Shown here piece after piece: positions 47,393-59,370 of a stretch of DNA of 64,000 nucleotides (position 1 is its first letter; each line of letters opens with the position of its first letter). Made by a program: the position numbers and the translations under genes. Below the pieces are notes generated by a model. The model was not told the DNA's origin. It searched no databases and saw nothing but the letters and a program-made list of their open reading frames with translations. Source of the stretch: Henckelia pumila (taxonomy: Eukaryota > Streptophyta > Magnoliopsida > Lamiales > Gesneriaceae); the NCBI RefSeq assembly GCF_033568475.1, contig NC_133122.1, positions 183,477,449 through 183,541,448 of the forward strand, given 5' to 3'.

Positions 47393-47395
<3 letters not shown>
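45117..47395. other. Intergenic with scattered repeat scraps
   Basis: 45936-46005 ('gggacggaactaggattttt', then 'ggggctaaattttaggtgca') is a phrase I recognise as a common dispersed plant repeat. (TA)n lies at 46018-46046. 46555-46620 contains a short inverted repeat ('gactgggctgaagcccagtc'). No gene is supported. Confidence 0.4.
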
Positions 47396-47432
<37 letters not shown>

Positions 47433-47572
47433 TTTTGCTATGATGCCCACCTCCATGCCCACCTATGAGGTGGCAATCATCCCATGGATGAGATGAATCA
47501 TATACAAATGTTTCATCAAATGGATGAGTGTCACCTCATAGGTGGACTTGAAGGTGGGCAGCATAGCAAAAT

Positions 47573-47643
<71 letters not shown>
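47396..47643. mobile_element. TA-microsatellite-associated MITE, copy 3, with flanking (TA)n
   Basis: The MITE is 47430-47575. GTTTTGCTATGATGCCCACC at the left is the inverse of GGTGGGCAGCATAGCAAAATT at the right. The inner arms 'cctatgaggtggca' and 'gtcacctcataggtgg' also pair. (TA)n lies at 47396-47429 and again at 47578-47643. It is closely related in plan and ends to the copy at 6457-6614. Confidence 0.75.
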
Positions 47644-47647
<4 letters not shown>

Positions 47648-48715
47648 CAAAAGCCGACTGTTGTGACGGGGGTTAGGCATATATATATATATATTATAGA
47701 AAAATTCCTCAATCTTAACACGAATCAACCCTAAAATGGCCAACAAACCCCGAACTTGATAACAATCAACCCAATCAACTCAAACCAATTTTTTTTAAAA
47801 AAATTAATTGAATAAATATTCAAGTCACATAATAATAATAGTATTACTGTGTAATTTAAATACTTAATAACAAAATATAAGCTTATATATAATTTAAATT
47901 TGAAATTTTAGTTGTAGAAAATTTAAAGTGCAAGTTTAATCATGGTTAAAACAAATTAGGGCACGTACAAAGGCAACTTTCTCGGCCATTTTGGCCGGTG
48001 GCCACCCTGACCAATTCTATCCTACTCCGGGAGATTTACTCCCTGTTGCTAAATAATTGACATGTTTCATTTTTTTTTATTCTCAATTTTACTGTTGTTA
48101 AAAAACCATGGTTAACTAATTCCCGCCACTAGTACTTTTTTCCTTCAATATTTTTTTCTTAAAATATATCAATAATTACCATAAATTAAAAAGATAACAA
48201 TAAAATATAAAATTACTCTAACTCTACTATTCGGATTCGCGCCACTAACATTACCACTTTCACAAAAACTTCTTCTGCAACTTTTTCCTCCAGGTACAAT
48301 TTTTTTCATGTCGTTTTAACTTTTTTTTAGAATCAAAATTTTAGATTTAATAGATTTGATTAAAAAAAAATAGATGTTGAGTGTGAACACTATCTATATC
48401 TTTTGTCATGATCAATTGGGTGCTCTGGAATGAAAATCAAGAAGGGACTTTCATTTATTTTTTAAAAGTAACGATACTTTATATATTTAATACACCATTC
48501 AATTTGTTTATTATATGTCATTTATTCCATACATGTCTGATATTATATAAAGATTATTTTCAACTATGTAATGATCATAATTAATATGTAAATTTTATAT
48601 TTTTTGAGTGCTGAAAAATTTATATTTATTTTAATTTATTTGATTCTAATATATCTGAAATGCTAACATTTTTTTAAGTTTTATCTTGATGGTTGCCGGT
48701 TGGTTTTAGATTCGA
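47644..48715. other. Upstream region of the FRS pseudogene
   Basis: Mostly AT-rich. A possible leader exon ends TTCCTCCAG|GTACAA near 48293 and an acceptor ggttttag lies near 48710, so the pseudogene still shows its 5'UTR intron. No other feature. Confidence 0.4.
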
Positions 48716-50895
48716 TGGTGCACAATCGAGAAGAATGTGATGTGCCGAATGTTGATCAGAAATAATATATGTCCACGATTGAAGAATTTGAACAAAGGTT
48801 AGTAGTTGGTCAAATCATTAAAAATATTGATGATGCATATCTATTATATTGTGAGTATGCACACAGTAAATATTTTAGTGCTCAAACAGAAAAAGAAGCA
48901 TATTTTAGTGGTTTTAAAGATCTTTATATGAAAGAGTTTGAGTGCTCATCTCAGGGAGTAAAAGATGGAAAACAGAGTGCAAATAATAATAGACCGTTGT
49001 ATCAGAAATTAGATACAAAAACTAAATGTCAGGCGAGATTAAAAATTCGAAGGAAAAAAAATAAAATTTGGAGAGTGGCGATTTTTCAAATGGAACATAA
49101 TCATGAAATGGTTGATGAAAGTAAAAAATATTTGCTAAGATCAGCTCGTAAAGTTTCATATGCTCAAGGTGAAACTTTAAGAACAATGTCAGAGGCTGGA
49201 TAAAACCTTCTAGTATGTTGTCATATATGGAAAAAAAAATCACATGGTGTGAAAAATCTAGGCTTTATTCGAAAAGATGCTTATAATTATTTGAATTGTG
49301 TCACAAAGGGACATTCAAGAGTTGAAAATGGTGATGCTTTCGAGTTGATGCAGTATTTCAAAACCAAATCAAATGATGAAGATTTATTTTACTTGGATAT
49401 TCAAATGGATGAAAATGATCGTTTGTCTAATTTTTTCTACAGAGATGGTCGAGCTAGAGTTGATTATGAGTACTTTGGTGACGTGATTTATTTTGATACA
49501 ACTTATCACACTAATAAATATAATTTGATATGTCCTTCATTTGTTGGCATAAATCATCATAGAGATAATGTGATGTTTGGGTTAGCTTTTATGTCTGATG
49601 AGACAGAGACTTCGTTTCAATGGTTATTCGAAACATTTCTTGAATCTATGGGAGGAAAACAACCAGAAACGATTTTTACTGATCAATGTTAAGCAATGAT
49701 GAATGATATTGAATCAGTGTTTCTCTGTTCACGACATCGACTTTTCCAATAGCACATTTCAAAAAATGCTCCATCACATTTAGGTAGTCTGAATGCCAAT
49801 CCTGCTTTTAAAGACATTTTTACAAATGTATGCAATTTTGTGATTCTGAAGAAGAATTTAAAATAGTGTGGGAAAAAAATGATTAATGAGTTTGGTCTTC
49901 AAGACCATTCATGGATCAAGGGAATGCACAAATTAAGGCACAAATGGTCAACAACATTCAGTACTAACAAATTTTGTGTCGGGCATAAATCTACATCTAG
50001 AAGTGAGTCTACAAATTTTGTTTTGAAAGATGGAGGAAAGAAAACTTTTACGTTATTTGAGATTGTGAAAAAGTTTGAAACAATTCAGAAACTATGGCGA
50101 ACGAATGACAATGAAGAAGACTATAGATGCCGACTTAAAATGCCTTCGATTGTGGTGAAAAATCAGCCATTGTTGCAACCCGCTGCATCTGTTTACCCAC
50201 TTGAAATTTACAAAATATTTAAAAAGGAGTTGGTGAATTTCTTGAACATTGAGTTTGATTCTTTACCTTTATTATCTGGCAATCCGTTGAAGTTTGATTT
50301 AAGATCTTTTGGAAAATCAAAACAAATTCGAAATGTTAAGTTTGATGTGGAAAATAATGAGATCGAATGCACTTGTCATTATTTTGAAATGGAGGGAGTC
50401 TTGTGTAGACACATAGAGTTTGTTTTAAAATTTATGAATGTGCATGAGATACCAAAAAAATACATAAAAATGAGATGGAAAAAAGTGATAAGAAATAACA
50501 AACAGTATAGTGAAAAATATGATGTGGAATACGAGCAAGAGTATGATGTTGTGTACAAGAATTAAATGATGAGGTTTTGCTAAGATCTTGTAACAAAAAA
50601 TGTGGTTGATGGTGATGTGAAAAAATTGATAAGAAGAAGTCTTCAAGGACTTTCTACAGAGATAAATGAAATTCTTGAGAACTTGAACTTAAATGATAAG
50701 GTTGTTGTTGATGAAGATGGTCGTGACATGGATCAAATAGTTATATATGATCCTTCTTTTGTTAAATCAAAGAAAGTTAAAAACTCTTCTATGACAAGTC
50801 ATTGGGATTCAAGGGGGAAGAAAAGAAAAGGTAACATTTTATTTCAATTTTATATTATATTATGTAGTGGATTATTTAATTTTAAATTATTTTAA
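48716..50895 (+). pseudogene. FAR1-RELATED SEQUENCE (FRS5-like) gene, broken
   Basis: MULE-transposase-derived transcription factor family. Family parts are in order. The FAR1 DNA-binding domain runs from 48769 (FSGFKDLYMKEFECSSQG, then CQARLKI and HNHEM). The MULE transposase core spans about 49249-49690 (DVIYFDTTYHTNKYNL, FVGINHHRDNVMFG, and FQWLFETFLESMGGKQPETIF). The SWIM zinc finger is at 50370-50435 (CTCHYFEMEGVLCRH). Lesions: a frameshift between the short start at 48716 and the main frame; a shift at about 49198 that a run of A at about 49234 puts back in frame; TAA after TDQC (49690); TAG where W is expected (about 49751); and further shifts near 49828-49880. No full-length product is possible. 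Base composition is like the surroundings. Confidence 0.85.
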
Positions 50896-50955
50896 AAGAT
50901 AACACTTTAACCTTCATATTGTTTGAAAAAAATATGCTTTTATATTTGTAAAAAG

Positions 50956-51404
50956 TGTTGGTCTCAGGTGCGGCATCACGAAATATAAAATATGAAAATT
51001 GAAAAATAAAATAGACATCAAGATTTACGTGAAAAACCCCTAAAATTATTAGGATAAAAACCACGGGCAAGATGAAAAGATTCCACTATAATATTTGGAG
51101 TATTAGAACTTCTCTTTATGTTTTCAAAGAGACACTCACTTTCTTAATACATGAAAAAACTTATCTCACAAATATATATATAGAATTAGACGGGAGATGA
51201 AGCTCAATAATTAGAGGGAATTGCTTGAGAATGAGATGCTCTTCAATTGAAGGGGAGACACCTATTTATAGTAAGGGATTCCCGTCTGAACACATGGTAT
51301 AAACATGAGAAAGATGCAAATTCAATATGAATCTGCTTTCTCTAGTCAAATTTCCATTGCTCATTAAAAGAGCATGCCAGCCTTGACCAATTCAACTCCC
51401 AACA
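50956..51404 (-). mobile_element. 3' LTR of a Ty1/copia element
   Basis: Read on the minus strand, the LTR starts TGTTGGGAGTTG at 51404, right after a polypurine-like AAGTTGGAGAAA. It ends GAGACCAACA at 50956, giving 449 bp with TGTTGG...CCAACA ends. The copia pol fragment at 51481-52737 lies upstream in the same orientation. The matching 5' LTR is missing, so no target duplication can be tested. Confidence 0.75.
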
Positions 51405-51480
51405 TTTCTCCAACTTGAAGATTTAATTGAGAATCAAACGCATCTCCACACATATTTTCAATCTTGTTTTTCCCCGTTGC

Positions 51481-52737
51481 TTACGTTTCTGCTAGGCCAC
51501 TTGAGGATCTATACCATTTAAACTTATATGTGTTCACTGGCTTGGTCAAAAAATAAGATATGTTATCATTTGTATGGATCTTCTGCATATCCACACTCCC
51601 TTCCTCTACCAATTCTCGTACAAAGTGAAATTGAACTCCAATGTGTTTAGTCCTGAAATGAAAGACTAGATTTCTTGCAATGTGCAAGGCACTCTAACTG
51701 TCACAAAACAAAGGAATTTTCTTTTGTTTGTGTCCAAGCTCCTCCAATAGTCTTTTAATCCATATTGTTTTCTTACAAACTTGAGTAGCTGCCATGTATT
51801 CTGCCTCCGTTGTAGATAATTCTACAACCGTTTGCAGTTTTGAAAACCAGATTACTGCACCTCCTGCAAGTGTAAACACATAACCATTAGTAGATTTTAT
51901 TTTATCTGGATCACCTACGTAATCTGAATTCACATAACCTTTTAGTGTAAAATTTGATCCTCCAAAACATAACGCAACATCCGAGTACCCTTAATGTATC
52001 TAAAGATCCTGTTAACCGTGCTCCAATGCTCTTGTCCAGGATTCTCCATATACCTATTGACTACTCTCACTGCTTGCGCAATGTCTGGTCTTGTATAGAT
52101 CATTGCAAACATCAAACTCCCCACTGCTGATGCATATGATACTCGAGACATCTTCATCATCTCTAATTCACTGCTAGGACACATCTTAGAGGATAACTTG
52201 AAGTTAGTAGGAAGAAGGATTGAAATTGGCTTACAGTATTGCATGGTTGAAGCGCAGCAAAACTTTCTTCAAATAATTTTTCTAGGAAAGAAAAATCTTC
52301 ATATTACTTTTGTCTCAGTGAACTTGCATCCCTAGAATCTTTTTTTCTGGTCCCAAATCCTTCATATCAAATTACCTAGCCAACTGTGTCTTCAATTCAT
52401 GGACATGATCTTTTTTGGGGCCTGCAACCAACATGTCTTCCACGTACAACAACAAAATGATATAATCATCATTACCAAACCTCTTGAAATACGTACAAGT
52501 GTCTGCACTTAGTCTGTTGTACCCAAGGCTCATGATATAGAAATCAAATCTCTTGTACCAACACCTCGGCGCCTGTTTGAAACCGTACAGAGATTTGTTC
52601 AACCTGCAAACCAAGTTCTCTTTGTCCTTTTCCGCAAAACCTTCTGCTAAAGCATATATATTTCTTCTTCAAGATCGCCATGAATAAATGCAGTTTTCAC
52701 ATCTAGCTGTTCTAGATGTAGGTCAAACACCGCACAC
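51481..52737 (-). pseudogene. Ty1/copia reverse transcriptase-RNase H, truncated
   Basis: Minus strand, from the RT palm (LDVKTAFIHGDLEEEIYM near 52710-52655), through LNKSLYGFKQAPRCWYKRFD and LLLYVEDMLVAG. The catalytic YVDD is here YVED. Then come VGSLMFAMIYTRPDIAQAV and the RNase H end (STTEAEYMAATQVCKKTIW, LVFHFRTKHIGVQFHFVRE). Several stops and frame changes break it. The 5' half (gag, protease, integrase) is absent because the next element begins exactly at 52738. Confidence 0.85.
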
Positions 52738-55690
52738 TGATAAGTGCAGTTTATGCACTTAATTTATATATGATTTGAATTGGCTTTTGTGATGTATCGA
52801 GTGGATATTATGCGTTTTTATTGTTGTTTTTGTGAGATGCAAGTATTGGAGAAAAATTACCAAGAAGAAGAGGAAATATAAAATATGGAGTAGCCAACTT
52901 CAAAAAATTACTGGAAATGTTTGAGACATAAAAATCAAATCTTCACCGTTCATGATAAATATTAGGATGTTTTAAAGCTGTTGTAAAAATTTCAACTTAA
53001 TCCAAGGGTTAGATTGTGATATATAATTTTTTTAAAATTATCACGCGTTGTAAAATAGCGCATGCGAGAGGCATGCGCGCCCGCGCTACTCTGTGCGTGA
53101 AGCGTGCAGATTTTTGAGTTTTTAAAATACATGATTTTTTGGGCTTTATTTGGCGGGCTTCGAGGACATATAAAAGGGACTTCAAGGAAACAAAAAGGAG
53201 GGGGAACCACACACAACAAGAGAACCGCAATAAAAATTACCCAAACAACACAATCACATACAACCACGCATTCAAGTAGGCTTGAGACACAAATTTGAGA
53301 CGTGGAAGCGAACGACAAGGGATAGTCGAATCAAAAGACAGAAAAAATTCATCTGGGGACGGAGAATCAACTTTACTCTGTGATTTTTATTATCTGTCTT
53401 GATTTATTATGAGATTTTTGAATATGTCTGTGTTTAATTATTTAATTATAAACTTATTGGTTGTTTCTAGAGATTGACGGATCTTGATTTGATTTTCATG
53501 TTTTGAATATTATTTTTCATAATATTATTTTTCTTAACAATTTATTTGTATATTCTTGATTTGATTGTCTTTCAATTTACTTATCATAGATTTAATGCTA
53601 AATTTATTTGAAATCTGGCACTCGAGAGAGAAGATTTTGAATAGGATCATAGGAAAACACAACCTAGAATTTTTGTAGAGTTTGGGAGGCCTGCAAGTTC
53701 CTTTGAGGTCATTGAAAGAGAACCATAGAACTTGATTAAAGTATTTTGCGGTTTGATTTCTGATAGGGATATCGAAATTAACATTAGAATAATAACATTT
53801 ACTCGGCGCTCGGGATAGACAGTAAATAACAATTAAGGGTTCTTGGCCTATAAATTTAATATATGATATAATCAATTAATATGATTTGCATGAATGAAAA
53901 TCGAGTGATATCTTGTATCTATAACCCGTCTCAGATCGTGTACCCAAAGCCATCCTTGAAATTCTGGATTTTTTCTTTTATTTTAGTTTATTAAATTTTA
54001 AACTTTGATTTTCTAAACAAAGTTGAAATTATTTTAATTACAGTATTTAGTGTGAATATAAATTTTCAATCCTCGTGGAAACGATAATCTACTCATCATA
54101 TATTAAAACTTGACACCTTGCACTTGCGGACACAAAATTACGCAACAAGTTTTTGGCGCCGTTGCCGGGGATTGATTCAATTTATTGTGCACTAATACTG
54201 TTACCAAGTGATCTTGATTTTTATTTAGAATTATTATTTTTTATTGTCTATTTATTATTATCATAATTTTTTTAAAAAAAATTAATTTATTTTTTTTTAT
54301 CTATGTCTGCAGTTTATTCATAGATCTTAAAGTTTTGAATGTGCAGACTCAGTCGGGCTGAGAACTATAAACTAAGCACTTCTTGGGAGGCAACCCAAGT
54401 GTTTTTAGTATTATTTATTTATTATGTTTATTTGATTTTTATGTATTTACTTCTTAAATTTTTGTACCTTGTCATTTTTTTTATAGGATATGTGGAGATG
54501 AAGTTTGGTGGTGTTACTCCTACTATAATTCAATGCACTGAAAATGACGATGAAAAAGATGACGACTAATGATGGTCGTTGTCACATGTACGTGCATTCC
54601 TCTGATATTTAATTTTTTTTATTTTACATTAAGGATAGTGCACATTTGAAGTTTGGGGGTGGGGGTGGGGGGGGGTCTTTCAAAAAATTTTGAAATTTTT
54701 GAATTTTTTTGATGAGTTAGTTTGAGTTAAAGACATGATGTGTAATTGTGTTGGCCTATGATGAAAATAATTTTTTGTACTGAAAGGTCTGTGTTAGCTA
54801 TATTTAATCTTGAGTTCTCACTCATATGCATGAATGCATTGATTGTTTAGACTCTAGTGATTAGAGAAGCTTTGTGATTTTGTGAGTGGATTGAATGATT
54901 CGATTATTAACTTTGGTGATTTATACTTGAAACGGAGGTAGACTAATACGAGCTTAGAAATGATTTTGGCAATTTTAATGTGTAGATAAAAAGTTGCAAA
55001 AACTATTTACAACTCCATCCGGGCATGGAAAGGGATTAAAATCATAATCACCAATCCATGGATAAGTTTGTGGAAAAAATGAGATTGATTATCCATCCGG
55101 GCTATAGACGAGGGGATTGAAATCCGAATCCTATCTTTAGTTATAGCTAAGTTTGCGGGTAATTTATGGGGCTAAAATAAAATTGGGTGCAGAATCCAGC
55201 GATGTTATGAAAAAGCTTTGACATATCTTGAAAAGTCCTTTTGATCTTCGTGAGTAGAATTTGAACTTGATAGAGAGTGTTTTGAAACTAAAGAGCGGAG
55301 TTGATAATTCTATGAAATAAACTTGTTGCATTAGTGTATCGAAAGCGAGGAGGATAGACAAGATTGACAAATCACACACACAAACACGAGAACTCTTGAG
55401 AAAATTAGCGAACATGTGTATTGAATCATGGAATGTAAAAATTCGGAGGTCAACTAGATTACTCATTATTATTTTTCTCGGGACTAGCAAAATTTTAAGT
55501 TTGAGGGGATTTGATAAGTGCAATTTATGCACTTAATTTATATATGATTTTACTTGGCTTTTATGATGTATCGAATGGATATTATGCGTATTTGTTGTTG
55601 TTTTTGTGAGATGCAAGGATTGAAGGAAAATTACAAAGAAGAAGCAAAAAGATGAAATATGAAGTAGCAAACGTTAAAAAATTATTGGGA
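52738..55690 (+). mobile_element. Non-autonomous gypsy-like element with 1.4-kb LTRs
   Basis: The 5' LTR is 52738-54147, starting TGATAAGTGCAGTTTATGCA and ending CGCAACA. The PBS TGGCGCCGTTGCCGGGGA is at 54154-54171. The 3' LTR starts at 55512 (TGATAAGTGCAATTTATGCA) after purine-rich TTTGAGGGGAT, but is cut off after about 180 bp. The interior is only 1.36 kb and has no gag or pol motifs; it keeps CTTGGGAGGCAACCCAAG (54382-54399) and a G-run (54654-54675). The PBS and motifs suggest an Athila/Tat-type relative with most of the body deleted. It interrupts the copia RT at its left end. Confidence 0.75.
54382..54399. repeat. Conserved short hairpin in the element interior
   Basis: CTTGGG-AGGCAA-CCCAAG is a perfect 6-bp stem with a 6-base loop, next to ACTAAGCAC. 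I associate this phrase with the region near the 3' end of Athila/Tat-type gypsy elements. Confidence 0.5.
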
Positions 55691-57310
55691 CTCTTCTTAC
55701 GTTGGTATATAATTTATCATCATGTTTGCAGGCAAATTATTCAAAATATTTTGCAATCCAGATTGTCTAATTGATTGACATGATTAATATAAAAGAAACT
55801 CTAATGGAGAGTCATGCACAAGATACTCTTCTAGCTTGGGACGACGATTCAAGAAGTTTCTCGCAAAAATTTCGTGGTCGGGGATATCAAACCCGACAAC
55901 GTGTTGTTGGATAGGGTAAAAAGAGCAATAATGAACACCATAGAAGTATACATCAACTATACATGTAACTTGATTAATTTAATTGCATGAATACAATGTG
56001 TTCTTATATGATTTCGGATCCACCAGGAGGGGTGGGAGAAATATGCCGACAATGAATCCACATTATGTTGCAATAGAAGTGTCAGTCAGCGGTAATGTCA
56101 ATTTTAACTAATACGTGTTTTGTTTTGATAGGTGATTGTGTGACACCAAAATCTAATTAATGATGACAATCTTTTGTCTATTAGTTATTGAAATAATCAA
56201 CATTCTGTAAAGTAAGAAACGAGCTGGTTTGATAAAATTGTAAAACTAGTATATATTAATTTTTTAAGATATCATTACCTTTCAGTAATACTTCTTTTGC
56301 CACGTGATATCGATTTACCGTCGGCAAATCTCTTTCCCCAATTTTCGCTGATCCGAAATCGCAAAAACAAACATTATATTCCTACAATTTCATAAATAGG
56401 TCATGATGATCGAGGTCAATTAATCTTAAGAATTGTTGCATAATATGGTGCGTCGATTACATTAAATAGTCCATACCTCATCTATCAGTACGTATATTGT
56501 CGGGTTTTATATCTCCGACCACAAAATTTTTCGCTGAAATTTCTCCAATTGTTGCAGCGAGCTATAAGAGTATTTTGTGCACCTCGGGCCATCCGAGACT
56601 CCCTTCTGTCAATAATGTTTATAAAAATCAATAATTAACTAGTTAAAATTTACAAAACATAACTTTTTGCATTAAAGTTTCATACTCAAATACGTACAGT
56701 AAGATGTATTTTTTCACCTCCAATAACTTCTTCAAGATTTTTTGGAACATAGTTCAAAATTAAAAAAAAAACCTTTTTTTAGTTCTTTTGGTTTAATCCG
56801 AGCAATGATACAATATTTGCATGTTCAAAGGTGATAATAGGGGTGACAATGGGGCAGAGCGGGGACGGGGATGCCTTCACCTTCACCGTCCCCGAATTCT
56901 AAACTCGTCTTCATCCACGTCTTGATCCTCATAATTTATTATCGGGGATTCTCCTTCTTTATCCTCGCGGGGAGGATAATTTCATCCTACCTACATAGGC
57001 ACTACCCCAATGATGTATTTAAGGGTGCAGATTTATCAATATTTGTAGGATCCAATGAAAAAAATTATAGACCTCACATGTATCGATAAATTTTAACGCC
57101 TGAATCTGAGTTGTGGCAGTACTTGTATAGGTAGGATCTCATTTATCCCGCGGAGATTAAATCCCCATCTCCATCCCCAAATCCGAGAATATATATATAT
57201 AATTAATTAATAAATTAATATAAAATATGTATATATATATATATATATATGATATTACGACAATATACAATTTAGTATAGACATGAATTACGTTTATGGA
57301 AATCTCCAAG
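55691..57310 (-). pseudogene. Kinase-like pseudogene, tandem copy 1
   Basis: First of three direct repeats with anchors at 55699, 57321 and 58935 (period about 1.62 kb). On the minus strand the pieces are EGSLGWPEVHKILL, then a TAG stop, then EISAKNFVVGDIKPDNI (about 56610-56500), then FCDFGSAKIGERDLP (about 56365-56320), and near 55890-55700 a C-terminal exon (GFDIPDHEI..., EEYLVHDSP). GDIKPDN is in the place of the HRDxKxxN catalytic loop, with His and Arg replaced, and DFG is present. I do not recognise the gene of origin. The GGGGA-type MITE lies at its right side. Confidence 0.55.
56840..57185. mobile_element. GGGGA-rich MITE-like repeat, copy 1
   Basis: Left arm 'ggggcagagcggggacgggg' and right arm 'atccccatctccatcccc' are inverted. 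The middle contains 'tcggggattctcctt' and 'cgcggggaggataa'. The same repeat is at 58450-58805 within the next tandem unit, so it was present before the units multiplied. Confidence 0.5.
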
Positions 57311-58930
57311 TTGTTTTCGAACGTTGGTAAATAATTTATCATCATGCTTGCATGCAAATTATTCAAAATATTTTGCAATTTAGTTTGTCTCATTGATTGA
57401 CGTGAATAACATAAAAGAAATTCGAATGGAGAGCCGTGCACAAGATACTCTTCCAGCTTGCGACGGCGATTCAAGAAGTTTTTCGCAAAGATTTCGTGGT
57501 CGGGGATATCAAACCCGACAACGTGTTGTTGTATAATGTAAAAAAAGCAATAACGAGCACCATGGAAGGTAAATCAACTATATATGTAACTTGATTAATT
57601 TAATTGCAAAAATACAATGTGTTTTTATATGATTTTGGATCCGATAGGAGGGGTGGGAGAAATATATGGACAGTGAATCCACATTATGCTGCAAGAGAAG
57701 TGTCAGTCAGCAATAATGTCAATTTTAACTAATATGTGTTTTGTTTTGATAGGTGTTTGTGTGACACCAAAATAGTAACGACAATATTTTTTCTATTAAT
57801 TATTGAAATAATCAACCTTCTGTATAGTAAGAAACGAGCTGGTTTCATAAAACTGTAAAACTAGTATATATATTAATTTTTTGAAGATATCATTACCTTT
57901 CAGTAATACTTCTTTTTCCGCGTGATATCGATTTACCATCGGCAAATCTCTTCCCCCAATTTTCGCTGATCCGAAATCGCACAAATAAACATTATATTCC
58001 TACAATTTCATAACTAGGTCATGATGATTGAGGTCAATTAATCTTAAGGATTGTTGCATAATATGGTGCGTCGATTACATTAATAGTCCATACCTCATCT
58101 ATCAGTACGTATATTTTCGGGTTTTATATCACCGACCACAAAATTTTTTGTTGAAATTTCTCCAATTGTTGCAATGAGCTCTAAGAGTATTTTGTGTACC
58201 TCGGGCCATCTAAGACTCCCTTCTGTCAATAATGTTTATTACATCAATAATTAGCTAGTTAAAATTTATAAAACATAATTTTTTGCATTAAAGTTGCACA
58301 CTCAAATACGTACACTAAGATATATTTGTTTACCTCCAATAACTTCTTCAAGATTTTTTGGAACATAGTTCAAAATTAAACAAAACTTTTTTTAGTCATT
58401 CTTATGGTTTAATCCGAGCAATGATACAATATTTGTATGATCAAAGGTGATAATAGGGATGAGAATGGGGCAGAGCGGGGACGGGGATGCCTTCACCTTC
58501 CCCATCCCCAAATTCTAAACTCGTCTCCATCCACGCCTTGATCCCCACAATTTTTTATCGGGGATTCTCCTTCTTTATCCCTGCTGGGAGGATAATTTCA
58601 TCCTACCTACATAGGCACTACCCCAATGATGTATTTAAGGGTCAGATTTATCAATATTTTTAGGATCAAATGAAAAAAACTGTAGACCACACATGTATCG
58701 ATAAATTTTAACGCCTGAATCTGAGTTGTGGCAGTACTTGTATAGGTAGGATTTCAATTACCCCGCGGGAACCAAATCCTCATCCCCGTCCCAAAACCCG
58801 AGAATATATATTATTATTATTAATTAATAAATTAATAAAAAAATATGTATATATATATATATATGATATTACGACAATGAACAATTTAGTATAGTCATGA
58901 ATTACGTTTTTGGAAATCTCCAAGTTGCTT
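57311..58930 (-). pseudogene. Kinase-like pseudogene, tandem copy 2 (best preserved)
   Basis: Minus-strand pieces from high to low coordinates: HTNIVSLLGLNHKND (about 58440-58395), ILNYVPKNLEEVIGG before a splice-like site (58376-58332), EGSLRWPEVHKILLELIATI and NFVVGDIKPENI (58226-58115), LCDFGSAKIGGRDLP (about 57990-57945), and GFDIPDHEIFAKNFLNRRRK to LLCYSRQSMRQTKLQNIL (about 57520-57380). Together these look like kinase subdomains IV to VII plus a long C-terminal exon, separated by introns. One in-frame stop follows the catalytic loop. The C-terminal exon opens at 57474 and stays open to 57157. Confidence 0.55.
58450..58805. mobile_element. GGGGA-rich MITE-like repeat, copy 2
   Basis: Same layout as 56840-57185 ('ggggcagagcggggacgggg' ... 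'cctcatccccgtcccaaaac'). It is carried as part of the tandem kinase-like unit. Confidence 0.5.
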
Positions 58931-59350
58931 TCGAACGTTGGTAAATAATTTATCATCATGTTGGCATGCAAATTATTCAAAATATTTTGCAATCTAGTTT
59001 GTCTCATTGATTTACGTGAATAACATAAAAGAAATTCGAATGAAGAGTCGTGCACAAGATACTCTTTCAGCTTGCTACGACTATTCAAGAAGTTTCTTGC
59101 ATTGATTTCGTGGTCGGGGATATCAAACCCGACAATGTTTGTTGTATAAGGTAAAAAGAGCAATAACAAGCAATATGGAAGGTACATCAACTATACATGT
59201 AACTTGATTAATTTAATTGCAGTAATACAATGTGTTCTTATGTGATTTCGGATTCTCTAGGAGGGGGAAGAAATATACGGACAGTGAATCCATATTATGC
59301 TGCAATAGAAGTGTCAGTCATCGGTAATGTCAATTTTAACTAATACGTGT
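58931..59350 (-). pseudogene. Kinase-like pseudogene, tandem copy 3 (truncated)
   Basis: Only the C-terminal exon is left, partly overlapping the minus-strand frame 58780-59190 (GFDIPDHEINARNFLNSRSK, EEYLVH-like KEYLVHDSSFEF, LLCYSRKSMRQTRLQNIL). The copy ends abruptly at 59350, in a 20-bp sequence that is then repeated, before the Tekay-like gag piece begins. Confidence 0.55.
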
Positions 59351-59370
59351 CAATTTTAACTAATACGTGT
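59331..59370. repeat. Exact 20-bp tandem duplication at an insertion junction
   Basis: Positions 59331-59350 and 59351-59370 are identical (unit caattttaactaatacgtgt). This 20-mer occurs once at the matching place in tandem copy 1 (56099-56118). The gag sequence starts immediately after. Confidence 0.9.

Noticed and set aside
48769-50565. Functional FRS transcription factor
   Set aside because: Several stops and shifts break all domains apart; introns cannot explain them.
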